Program-made: the position numbers and the translations under genes | Part shown: positions 1 to 8,170 of the stretch, in pieces | How positions within the stretch are numbered: position 1 is the stretch's first letter | How the letters are laid out: each line of letters starts with the position of its first letter | The notes under the pieces: generated by a model | The model's database searches: none | Seen by the model: only the letters and a program-made list of their open reading frames with translations | Told to the model about the DNA's origin: nothing | DNA from: Candidatus Poribacteria bacterium | Lineage (GTDB): Bacteria; Poribacteria; WGA-4E; WGA-3G | Direction: 5' to 3' | DNA length: 64,000 nt | Assembly: GCA_028824685.1 (NCBI GenBank) | Contig: JAPPCZ010000016.1 | Span: 1-64,000 of the forward strand

Positions 1-82
1 ATATAGCTATAGATGAAATCATAAATATGTATCATTAATTCTAAACTTTACTATAAATAACCCTGCGCTCACACAATTCCAC

Positions 83-111
83 TTGACAATTTGCGTAATT
101 TCGGATACCTT
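83..111 (+). promoter_or_regulatory. Sigma70-type promoter of trmJ, giving a nearly leaderless mRNA
   Basis: TTGACA at 83-88 and TACCTT at 106-111 are 17 bases apart. Transcription would begin near 117-119, where the ATG of trmJ lies. No Shine-Dalgarno sequence precedes that ATG. The -10 box is a weak match, so this is a likely but unproven promoter. Confidence 0.5.
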
Positions 112-118
112 TATTAAT

Positions 119-943
119 ATGTCAACTGAAACTTCCAGCAAACCGATTCAACCGACAGAGAGTTTCCGTGCGATTCCCGTAGCAGTCCCCGATAATCTGG
201 CTAACATCCGAATAATCCTCTTTGAACCGCGTGAGCCGGGAAATATCGGTTCTGTCGCAAGAGTTGTGAAAGGGATGGGACTGTCGCAGCTTTACCTTGT
301 AAATCCTGTTCCGTTTCAGAATGTAGACGCGGCATGGTATATGGCACATGGGGCAAAAGATGTTTTGGAAAACTGCAAAGTTGTTCCCGAACTAAAAGAT
401 GCACTTGAAGGTGTCCAGTACCTTGTGGGAACAACGCATCGTCGTCGTGATATGCGCCTACCAATTCCTGTAACTGCTCGCGAGGCTGCAGACACAATCG
501 CATCCGTTTCGCAAGATAAATCAGTCGCCTTACTTTTTGGTCGTGAAGACTTTGGCTTATCAACGGATCAGATGAGTCTCTGTCAATTGACAGCAAGCGT
601 GCCGATGGCGACCAAAAACCCATCTCTTAATTTAGCGCAGGCAGTCCAAATCTTCGCGTATGAGGTATTTATAGCGAGTTTGGGAGATCATGCACCTGCT
701 GAAATTGATTATGCTGAAGTCAATGCTTTAGAAGAATTTTATGGGCGTGTCACCCGTTTGTTAGATAAGGTCGGTATGTCTCCGTATAATCAGGAATGGG
801 AGACATATCTGAAGTCATTGCGGCGCGTATTTTCACGCGCTCCGTTAGAAGCACGAGACATTGCTACGCTTGACATGATCTTTTCTACGACTTATCGACA
901 TATTGTGCGGTTAGAAGAGAGATTAGAAAAGACACAAAAGTAA
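119..943 (+). CDS. trmJ: TrmJ-like tRNA (cytidine/uridine-2'-O-)-methyltransferase
   Basis: A 274-residue SpoU/TrmH-family (SPOUT) RNA 2'-O-methyltransferase; TrmJ methylates position 32 of tRNA using S-adenosylmethionine. The three family motifs are visible: EPREPGNIGSVARVVKGMG near residue 40, LLFGREDFGL near 145, and NPSLNLAQAVQIFAYE near 170. An upstream in-frame TTG at 83 would add 12 residues, but it coincides with the -35 box of a candidate promoter, so ATG 119 is preferred. Length and the C-terminal helical tail fit TrmJ. The gene stands alone, with the next gene 46 bases downstream. The exact tRNA target is inferred from family membership. Confidence 0.9.
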   Translation: MSTETSSKPIQPTESFRAIPVAVPDNLANIRIILFEPREPGNIGSVARVVKGMGLSQLYLVNPVPFQNVDAAWYMAHGAKDVLENCKVVPELKDALEGVQYLVGTTHRRRDMRLPIPVTAREAADTIASVSQDKSVALLFGREDFGLSTDQMSLCQLTASVPMATKNPSLNLAQAVQIFAYEVFIASLGDHAPAEIDYAEVNALEEFYGRVTRLLDKVGMSPYNQEWETYLKSLRRVFSRAPLEARDIATLDMIFSTTYRHIVRLEERLEKTQK

Positions 944-989
944 CAGGCACACGCAGCGGGTCTTTGTCTGATTCGTTATAGAGGAAAAC

Positions 990-2585
990 ATGAAAACATT
1001 TGGCACTCACGGCCCCGTGAATCCTGAAGATCATTACGTTGTCTCACGCGACGCGGAACTCGCTGATTTCATGAACCGCGTGAAGCTGGGACGATATATC
1101 GTTATATTCGCCCCTCGGCAGACAGGCAAAACGACATTCTTTCAATGGGCTCTTGAGGCACTCAAAGCCGATTCTACAGAAACCTATTTCCCAATTGAAC
1201 TAAATTTTCAGATTTATGAAGACTATAGTTCATCCGATTTTTACACCGAACTTTATGAAAGCATATATGAGGAGATTAAGCGCGTTTTTCAAGAACGCGG
1301 CACCGTCCCATCTGAAACTTTAACCCAATTCTTAGAGAGCACAAAAATTACCGATCAAGTTGCAATGCTCAGATTTTTCCAACAGTTCGGGGACTTTCTT
1401 GGAGATGAGAAACTTGTCCTCATCATTGATGAATTTGATGGCATTCCCCGTGATGCCGTGAGCGGTTTCTTGAATGCACTCCGCACTATCTATGTTCAAC
1501 GTTCTATGCGTGAATGCCCCTACAGCATCGGCATTGTAGGGGTTAAGAGCATTACACAACTCAATCTAAATCGCTCTATTTCGCCGTTTAATATCCAGGA
1601 CGAGTTCACTTTGCCGAACTTCACCTTTGAACAGGTGCGTGAGTTACTTACACAGTATACGGATGAGGTCGGTCAAACTTTCGCGCCTGAGGTCATTGAG
1701 AATATTCACAGACAGACTGCTGGACAACCTTTCCTTGTCAACCGATTCGCGCAGATACTCACAGAGGAGATGAACATTCCGAAAACAGATACAATTACGA
1801 TGACACACTTTTCACAGGCACACGTAGAAGTCCGTGAAGAAGATAACGCGAACCTCACACATCTGATGACCAATATCCGTAGAGACCCAAGCTATAAAAA
1901 TATCCTAATGCGAATCGTTTCTTATGAGAGGGGTGTCCGCTTCAACCCACGCAGAGAGATCATCAGTGAACTTGTTACACTCGGTGTGATCGGAAAAGCA
2001 CCGGATGGGATGTGTCAAATTGTTAATCCGATTTACCACTATTGCATTCTGCAGGCGTTCAAGCCTGAGATGAATGGACTTGAACAGGACTACCTCCCTG
2101 AAGATACCGATTTTCTTGACTACCTCACGCCGACAGGACAGATTAATATGGAACTGCTCCTTGATAACTTCCAAAACTTCATTGCACGCGTAGGGTTTCG
2201 GATACTCCAAGTCCCGGAAACTCCGAAGGAATACGTTGGGCAAGACCTCCTCTACGCCTATCTTGACCAGTTTGTCAGTCTGATTCGTGGTGCAATGTTC
2301 CTTGAAGCACAAACAGGACGCGGCAGGATGGACATGATTATCGTTCACAACGGACACAAATATATCGTTGAAACAAAGATTTGGGAGGGAGAACGGCGCT
2401 ATGATGCAGGTAAGAAACAACTGGCCGCATATCTCAAATTAGAACGTGTGTGTGAAGGATATTACGTCGTTTTCGATCATCGTACCGAACCAGAACCACG
2501 CGTCCAAACAGAGACGATAGATGGGGTGACTATCCGATGTTATGTTATTTCTGTGGTGCAGGAAGTCCCTTCAGACCTGACATAA
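990..2585 (+). CDS. AAA-like ATPase fused to a PD-(D/E)XK nuclease-like domain
   Basis: A 531-residue protein. Residues 20-260 form an AAA-type ATPase with Walker A APRQTGKTTF (about 41-50) and Walker B LVLIIDEFDG (about 143-152). A winged-helix-like linker follows. The C-terminal portion (about 435-510) contains RMDMIIVHNGHKYIVETKIW, which matches the D...ExK core of PD-(D/E)XK nucleases. The arrangement resembles the broad AAA-ATPase-like/PD-(D/E)XK nuclease families common in Bacteroidota and uncultured phyla, whose function is unknown; mobile or defensive roles are often suggested. GAGG at 980-983 supports the start. No partner gene lies beside it. Confidence 0.75.
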   Translation: MKTFGTHGPVNPEDHYVVSRDAELADFMNRVKLGRYIVIFAPRQTGKTTFFQWALEALKADSTETYFPIELNFQIYEDYSSSDFYTELYESIYEEIKRVFQERGTVPSETLTQFLESTKITDQVAMLRFFQQFGDFLGDEKLVLIIDEFDGIPRDAVSGFLNALRTIYVQRSMRECPYSIGIVGVKSITQLNLNRSISPFNIQDEFTLPNFTFEQVRELLTQYTDEVGQTFAPEVIENIHRQTAGQPFLVNRFAQILTEEMNIPKTDTITMTHFSQAHVEVREEDNANLTHLMTNIRRDPSYKNILMRIVSYERGVRFNPRREIISELVTLGVIGKAPDGMCQIVNPIYHYCILQAFKPEMNGLEQDYLPEDTDFLDYLTPTGQINMELLLDNFQNFIARVGFRILQVPETPKEYVGQDLLYAYLDQFVSLIRGAMFLEAQTGRGRMDMIIVHNGHKYIVETKIWEGERRYDAGKKQLAAYLKLERVCEGYYVVFDHRTEPEPRVQTETIDGVTIRCYVISVVQEVPSDLT

Positions 2586-2660
2586 GGTTTGTGCAAGCAC
2601 ATGGATGACATACATCTGCTCTACAACTTATCGTCATATTGTGCTGTTGGAAGATTCTGC

Positions 2661-2689
2661 TTGAAATTTCGGAGGTACTGGCGTATCAT
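2661..2689 (+). promoter_or_regulatory. Sigma70-type promoter for the membrane/TPR gene
   Basis: TTGAAA at 2661-2666 and TATCAT at 2684-2689 are separated by 17 bases. The site lies inside the upstream open extension of the next reading frame, so translation must start downstream of it, at ATG 2720. Confidence 0.55.
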
Positions 2690-2719
2690 ATATATATATC
2701 TTTGTTTGACATAGACGAA

Positions 2720-5700
2720 ATGCGACACATAAAACTCCTCGTTTGGCTCATCTTTATTCTATCCGGCGCGAGTGCCCTCATCTATGAAGTAATATGGATG
2801 CGGCAGCTCACGCTTGTCTTCGGCAGCACCGTCTTTGCGACAAGCACTGTGCTAACAGCATTCATGGCAGGACTCGCACTTGGCAGCTACTACTTCGGCA
2901 GAAAGATTGATGAAAGCAAACTGTCGCCATTGAAACTTTATGCCCTCCTTGAAGTGGGTATCGGTGGATTTTGTATCATCTGGCCCCTACTGTTATCTGT
3001 CCTTACCGCTATCTATGTCCTTATCTATCGCAACATTACTTCCGAATTCTATACCCTTTCACTTATCCGTTTTGTCCTGACATTTGGTATATTACTAATT
3101 CCCTCTACATTGATGGGTGGCACTTTACCTGTCCTGACACGGTTTTTTGTGAAAAGATTGGAACAACTCGGAACGAACATTGGAATACTATATGCGTTGA
3201 ATACGTTTGGTGCTGTCATCGGCACTGTGGCTGCAGGATTTTTCTTGATTGAGGCATTAGGTATCAAATGGTCACTCGGTGTAGCAATTGCAATTAACTT
3301 CGGTGTTGCGTTAGTTGCATTGGTATTAGCACAGCATGCACACAAGATAGAAGAAGGGGAGTCGGCAGAACAAGCGGAATCTGTAGCAAGTGAACAGGAA
3401 ACCGCAATACCTGAAATTAGCAAACAAAAACGGCAATTAGTTCTATGGGCGATAGGCATATCCGGTTTCTGTGCTTTAGCCTATGAGGTGTTGTGGACCC
3501 GTATTCTCGTATTCTTTCTTGGGAGTACGACTTATGCATTTGCAACGATGCTCGCTGCGTTTCTGTTCGGAATTGCATTAGGCAGCATGGTCTTAGCGCG
3601 ATGGGTGGACCGGATAAAGCAGCCAGTTACGACCTTCGGTATCTTACAACTCGGAATCGGACTCTTTGCACTTGCACTGATGCCTGCGTTTGAGAGATTA
3701 TATGGAATGACCTACGCGCTGCAATCAACATTCGGTGATAGTAGATTCTGGACATTCTTTTCCTGCTTTGTTGTAATGAGTCTCCCTACATTTTTGATGG
3801 GTGCAAGTTTTCCACTGGTTACCAAAATCTATACCGGCAATGCGCGCCAACTCGGTAGAAGCATCGGTAATGTCTATGCTATCAACACAGTCGGCAGTAT
3901 TTTGGGCGCGTTTTGTGCGGGGTTTGTGCTAATTCCACTGTTAGGTATTCGTCCAAGCATTGTGTTGGCAGTCGCATTGAACACAGGTGTCGGATGTCTG
4001 CTTGTTCTGAAAGGATTACGTGCGTCTGAAGGTGCTGAAATAGGTGAAACAGAGACAAGAAGTGGAGCTAAATCTATTTTTCAAGGGATAGGCATTGCCG
4101 TGCCGATACTCAATATTGGGTTAGCAGTTATTTTATTACTGACTTTAAGTCAACCGCTCTTCTTAAAAAGCACAATTTATAAAACACAACGTCCGGGCGA
4201 TGAGGTTGTTGATTACAAGGAGGAGATAGATGCAACGGTGACAACACTGAAGGATGATGAAGGTGTTTACCGCCTCTATGTAGATGCAAACCAAGCCGCT
4301 GACGCTTCGCGGTGGGACTCCCCTTCGCATCGCGTCATAGCACATCTACCGTTGCTATTGCACCCAGATCCGAAACGCGCACTTGTCGTGGGATTCGGTA
4401 TGGGACTTACCTCACACTCAATTACACAACACGGTGTGCAAGTCGATGCAATAGAATTGTCAGAAGGTGTGATTTCTGCAGCACATAAACATTTCAAACA
4501 TGTTAATGGTAACATTTTTGAAAACAGACTTTTTAACTATAAGGTTAATGATGGACGCAACTATATCCTAATGACGCAAACCAAATATGATATGATTTCA
4601 ACCGGTATCATTCATCCGCTTGTGAGTGCTGGAAGTTCTAATATCTATACAGAAGACTTTTATAAGTTGTGTAGCAGAATCTTGACTGAGAATGGTGTGA
4701 TGTGTCAGTGGGTGCCGTTGCATCGGTTACCAGAGGCACACTATAAGATGATTGTACGCACCTTTCAACATGTTTTTCCTGAAACGACCCTGTGGTATAA
4801 ATATACACCCGATTTTGTGATTCTTATCGGGACACATAAACGACTTTCCATTGACTACGAAGACTTTATGGCACGCAGCCAGATACCGAGTATTCGTGAA
4901 GGGCTCGCCGCTGATGATTTAGACGGTATGTCGTTACTGGACTCATTTATGCTGGGACCGGATGCAGTCCGAGAGTATGCTGGTGTAGGGCCTATCCACA
5001 CTGACGACCGCCCTCGATTAGAGTTCTTCAAAGGTAAAGATTTGGTGAGTTCCACAGCACAGAATATTATTGGAATGAAAGAATTGCGCCAGCAAGTTAC
5101 ACCGTTTCTGAGAAACTATGGGGCGACATGGGAAGAGAAAAAAACAGTCCGAAAAAGGATAGCTACCTACTTTAATGCGACACAGAAATTGATTCTTGGA
5201 CAGATCGCTTATGCCAAAGCACAGATTGCCAATCCAACAGCACAACTTGAAAGTGCAAGTGCCTTAATGAACGAGGCGGTGAGAATTAACTCACAAGATG
5301 AAACAATTCGCTATAATTTTGGCGTTGTCTCAGGTTTTATTAACGAAGGTTTCCAAGAAGAACTCCGTCAACTCGAAAAGGAAGCGCAACGAAACATAAA
5401 ACAAAACCCAGACGACATTCAGGGATACTTAAATTTGGCGATAGCATACCAGATGCAGGGAAAACTCAAGGAAGCTACAGCTGAACTTGAAAAAATACTC
5501 AAGCGCGATCCCAGCAGACCTGAAATATATTTTCTCTTGGGACCGCTATATGAAGAACAAGAACGTTACAAAGATGCACTTCGCACCTACAAACGATTAG
5601 AACAGCTTGATGCTAACTTACCCGCCCCAATTTTCGCTGCGATGGCAGGAGTCCATCTGCAATTACAGAATGTGGATGAAGCAAAAAAATACGCACAAAA

Positions 5701-5908
5701 AGGCATAGACGCAAATGCTTATTCATGGCGTTCACATTACATACTTGGCAGAGTATATCACGCTATGAATCAACCCGAAAAACGACATGAACATTACACA
5801 AACGCCCTAAAATACATTGATCAAGCCATACCTTTTACCCAAAATCCAACAGACTTACAATTTGCTAAAGAAGCTATTCAAAATGAACTTGAACAGATAA
5901 AAAAATAG
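2720..5908 (+). CDS. Membrane-fused spermidine synthase-like protein with C-terminal TPR repeats
   Basis: A 1062-residue protein in three parts. The N-terminal half has two sets of hydrophobic segments, each opening with a similar motif (LSGASALIYEVIWMRQL and ISGFCALAYEVLWTRIL), as in fused MFS/spermidine-synthase proteins. Around residues 550-770 is a Rossmann-type methyltransferase/aminopropyltransferase fold with LVVGFGMGL, DAIELSEGVI and the family signature TDDRPRLEF. Residues about 850-1045 are TPR-like helical repeats. True polyamine synthase activity is not assured for this family. The open frame extends upstream to 2639, but a promoter occupies that stretch, so ATG 2720 is chosen. 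Confidence 0.8.
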   Translation: MRHIKLLVWLIFILSGASALIYEVIWMRQLTLVFGSTVFATSTVLTAFMAGLALGSYYFGRKIDESKLSPLKLYALLEVGIGGFCIIWPLLLSVLTAIYVLIYRNITSEFYTLSLIRFVLTFGILLIPSTLMGGTLPVLTRFFVKRLEQLGTNIGILYALNTFGAVIGTVAAGFFLIEALGIKWSLGVAIAINFGVALVALVLAQHAHKIEEGESAEQAESVASEQETAIPEISKQKRQLVLWAIGISGFCALAYEVLWTRILVFFLGSTTYAFATMLAAFLFGIALGSMVLARWVDRIKQPVTTFGILQLGIGLFALALMPAFERLYGMTYALQSTFGDSRFWTFFSCFVVMSLPTFLMGASFPLVTKIYTGNARQLGRSIGNVYAINTVGSILGAFCAGFVLIPLLGIRPSIVLAVALNTGVGCLLVLKGLRASEGAEIGETETRSGAKSIFQGIGIAVPILNIGLAVILLLTLSQPLFLKSTIYKTQRPGDEVVDYKEEIDATVTTLKDDEGVYRLYVDANQAADASRWDSPSHRVIAHLPLLLHPDPKRALVVGFGMGLTSHSITQHGVQVDAIELSEGVISAAHKHFKHVNGNIFENRLFNYKVNDGRNYILMTQTKYDMISTGIIHPLVSAGSSNIYTEDFYKLCSRILTENGVMCQWVPLHRLPEAHYKMIVRTFQHVFPETTLWYKYTPDFVILIGTHKRLSIDYEDFMARSQIPSIREGLAADDLDGMSLLDSFMLGPDAVREYAGVGPIHTDDRPRLEFFKGKDLVSSTAQNIIGMKELRQQVTPFLRNYGATWEEKKTVRKRIATYFNATQKLILGQIAYAKAQIANPTAQLESASALMNEAVRINSQDETIRYNFGVVSGFINEGFQEELRQLEKEAQRNIKQNPDDIQGYLNLAIAYQMQGKLKEATAELEKILKRDPSRPEIYFLLGPLYEEQERYKDALRTYKRLEQLDANLPAPIFAAMAGVHLQLQNVDEAKKYAQKGIDANAYSWRSHYILGRVYHAMNQPEKRHEHYTNALKYIDQAIPFTQNPTDLQFAKEAIQNELEQIKK

Positions 5909-5928
5909 GAGGAAAATACAGACCTATT

Positions 5929-7941
5929 ATGTCCCAAGAACCTTCTCTAAAACGGACCCATTATTGTGGTGATCTACGTTTGAGTGACGCAGGCACCACT
6001 GCCCAACTCAATGGTTGGGTGAGACGGCGCCGTGATCACGGTGGTGTGATTTTCGTAGATTTACGCGATAGAACGGGAATCACACAGGTAGTTTTCGACC
6101 CACAGATTGACGAAAAAGCCCACGCGCTTGCAGATGCTGTCAGAAGTGAGTTTGTCCTACACGTCAGCGGAACAGTCCGCGAACGAGCACCAGGTGAATT
6201 ACTCTTCACAGCAGATGCAGCATTCCAAGCGGAACTCTCCAATGGAACGCCTTTGTCATCTGAATTCCGAGCCTTATTTTCGGATTTGGATACTAAATAT
6301 ACACTGTCTGGTGACATTCATGTTGATGTTCGCGAGAATGATAAACGTTGGCTTCTCACGGATGTAGAAAACAATAGAACTTATGACATAACGCGTGAAG
6401 CGGACAGTCTCAGTGTCTATCAGGGAACCGTTAATCCAGAACTTGCTACAGGTGAAATTGAAGTTGCTGTCGATTCGCTGAACATCCTCAATACAGCCAA
6501 AACACCACCGTTTCCAGTAGAAGACGATATTGAGGTAGCAGAAGATATTCGGATGCGTTATCGGTTTGTTGATTTGCGCCGACCAGAGATGCAGAAAACG
6601 CTTGAAATGCGACACAAGGCAGCACTTGCAGCCCGAAACTATATGAATGAACAGGGATTTCTTGAAATAGAGACACCTATTCTGATGAATAGCACGCCAG
6701 AAGGTGCACGTGATGTTCTCGTGCCGAGTCGTCATTATCCAGGAAGATTCTATGCATTGCCACAATCACCGCAACAGTTCAAGCAAATTCTGATGATGAG
6801 CGGGGTTGACCGTTATTTTCAGATTGCACGTTGTTTCCGTGATGAGGATACTCGCGCAGATAGACAACTTGAGTTTACGCAACTTGATATAGAGATGTCC
6901 TTCGCAGGTGTAGACGATGTGCTTGAGGTAACCGAAGGTCTGATGAAACGGATATTTGAGGATGCGGGCGAAATCCCTGTCCAAACGCCTTTTTTACGAC
7001 TACCATACTATGAATCGATGGCACGGTTCGGCAATGATAAACCGGACACGCGATTCGGTATGGAACTGACGGACCTCTCCGATGTGATGGCAGACTGTGA
7101 TTTTCAGGTATTTACACGCGCACTTTCTACTGGCGGACAGGTGAAAGGCATCGCTGTTCCCGGAGGTGCAGATTTTTCAAGAAAAGATATTGATGATTTG
7201 ACAGAGTTTGTTGCGACTTACCGCGCAAAAGGATTAGCTTGGGTTAAGGTTATGGAAGACGAATTTTCATCCGGTATTGTCAAATTTTTCAAAACCGAGC
7301 AGCTTGAGATAGCACAAAAGAGAATGGGTGCAAAATCTGGCGACATCATGTTCTTTGTTGCTGACCGACCAAAAGTGGTCGCGGACGCACTCGGCAATCT
7401 TCGCTTACATCTTGGTCGCAAACTTAACATGATTGACGAAACTCAATACAACTTCTTGTGGATCGTAGATTACCCGCTGTTTGAGTGGAATGAAGAAGCG
7501 AACAGGTACGAACCGTTTCATCACTTGTTCACCGGTGCAACAGAAGAGACACTACCTTTATTAGATACGGACCCTGGTAAGGTTCAGAGTCAACACTACG
7601 ATCTGGTGTGTAACGGGTACGAAATCTGTAGTGGGAGTGTCAGAATACACCAGTGGGATATTCAGCAAAAGATTTTTGATATTCTAAATATCAAACCCGA
7701 AGACGTTAAAAACCGATTCGGCTATTTCATTGATGCTCTGGAATATGGCACACCACCACATGCAGGGATCGCACCTGGGCTTGACCGTATTGTGATGTTA
7801 ATGCGGAACGAGGAGAATATCCGCGAGGTAATAGCGTTTCCAAAATCTCAACAGGGACTTTGTCCACTTACTCATGCACCATCTAATGTGACGGAGGAAC
7901 AATTAGAAGAATTGTCAATTCGCGTAGATATTGACATATAA
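5929..7941 (+). CDS. aspS: Aspartyl-tRNA synthetase with an unusual in-frame insertion
   Basis: A 670-residue class II aminoacyl-tRNA synthetase that charges tRNA-Asp. The anticodon-binding OB fold is at the N-terminus (LNGWVRRRRDHGGVIFVDLRDR). The catalytic core shows motif 2 FRDEDTRADRQLEFTQLD and motif 3 GLDRIVMLM. Bacterial AspRS is usually about 580-600 residues. The excess is explained by an extra segment at residues about 87-165, placed between VRER and GTVNPELATGEIEV, which are normally almost adjacent. The frame stays open throughout. GGAGG lies rather far upstream (about 17 bases). It is unclear whether it is the discriminating or non-discriminating type. Confidence 0.95.
   Translation: MSQEPSLKRTHYCGDLRLSDAGTTAQLNGWVRRRRDHGGVIFVDLRDRTGITQVVFDPQIDEKAHALADAVRSEFVLHVSGTVRERAPGELLFTADAAFQAELSNGTPLSSEFRALFSDLDTKYTLSGDIHVDVRENDKRWLLTDVENNRTYDITREADSLSVYQGTVNPELATGEIEVAVDSLNILNTAKTPPFPVEDDIEVAEDIRMRYRFVDLRRPEMQKTLEMRHKAALAARNYMNEQGFLEIETPILMNSTPEGARDVLVPSRHYPGRFYALPQSPQQFKQILMMSGVDRYFQIARCFRDEDTRADRQLEFTQLDIEMSFAGVDDVLEVTEGLMKRIFEDAGEIPVQTPFLRLPYYESMARFGNDKPDTRFGMELTDLSDVMADCDFQVFTRALSTGGQVKGIAVPGGADFSRKDIDDLTEFVATYRAKGLAWVKVMEDEFSSGIVKFFKTEQLEIAQKRMGAKSGDIMFFVADRPKVVADALGNLRLHLGRKLNMIDETQYNFLWIVDYPLFEWNEEANRYEPFHHLFTGATEETLPLLDTDPGKVQSQHYDLVCNGYEICSGSVRIHQWDIQQKIFDILNIKPEDVKNRFGYFIDALEYGTPPHAGIAPGLDRIVMLMRNEENIREVIAFPKSQQGLCPLTHAPSNVTEEQLEELSIRVDIDI
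6187..6423 (+). other. In-frame insertion of about 79 codons inside aspS
   Basis: This segment encodes a compact module rich in charged residues, with SGDIHVDVRENDKRWLLTD and NNRTYDITREADSLSVYQ as its core. It interrupts the OB-fold domain of AspRS at a point where other bacterial enzymes run straight through. Its composition is like the host gene and it contains no stop. I partly recall similar W-x-ITD...TY-x-(V/I)RRE...LNVY modules scattered in other bacterial proteins; that memory is not verified. Confidence 0.7.
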
Positions 7942-7990
7942 GAACCATGGTTATTTAGTTTTAGGTATTTTCTCTGTTTTAGTCGAAAAG

Positions 7991-8020
7991 TCGCGACCAG
8001 GAGGTCGCTCCTACAGAAGA
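7991..8020. repeat. REP-like palindrome of the TGTAGGAGCGACC family
   Basis: GCGACC and GGTCGC flank a short loop, and the unit ends CTCCTACAGAAGA. It is the degenerate counterpart of the perfect copy at 33039-33068. It lies in the 229-base gap between aspS and the symporter gene; I see no gene in that gap. Confidence 0.7.
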
Positions 8021-8170
8021 GGGAACACAACAGATTAAAGTAAATATAGAGAACTAAATTGCCTTGTATAAGTACAAGTCGTAATTGACATGAATTTATT
8101 ATTCATTTCAGCAATCCTGTAACAATATCAATACGTAGGAAATATTCTACCTATCAAAAGGAAATTTACT

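Noticed and set aside
83..118. Upstream TTG start for trmJ
   Set aside because: It coincides with the -35 box of a promoter and would add residues that are not typical of TrmJ.
201..623. 140-codon frame opposite trmJ
   Set aside because: It mirrors a well-supported gene and shows no motif or ribosome-binding site.
2639..2719. N-terminal extension of the membrane/TPR protein
   Set aside because: A 17-spaced promoter lies inside it, and ATG 2720 begins the hydrophobic segment.
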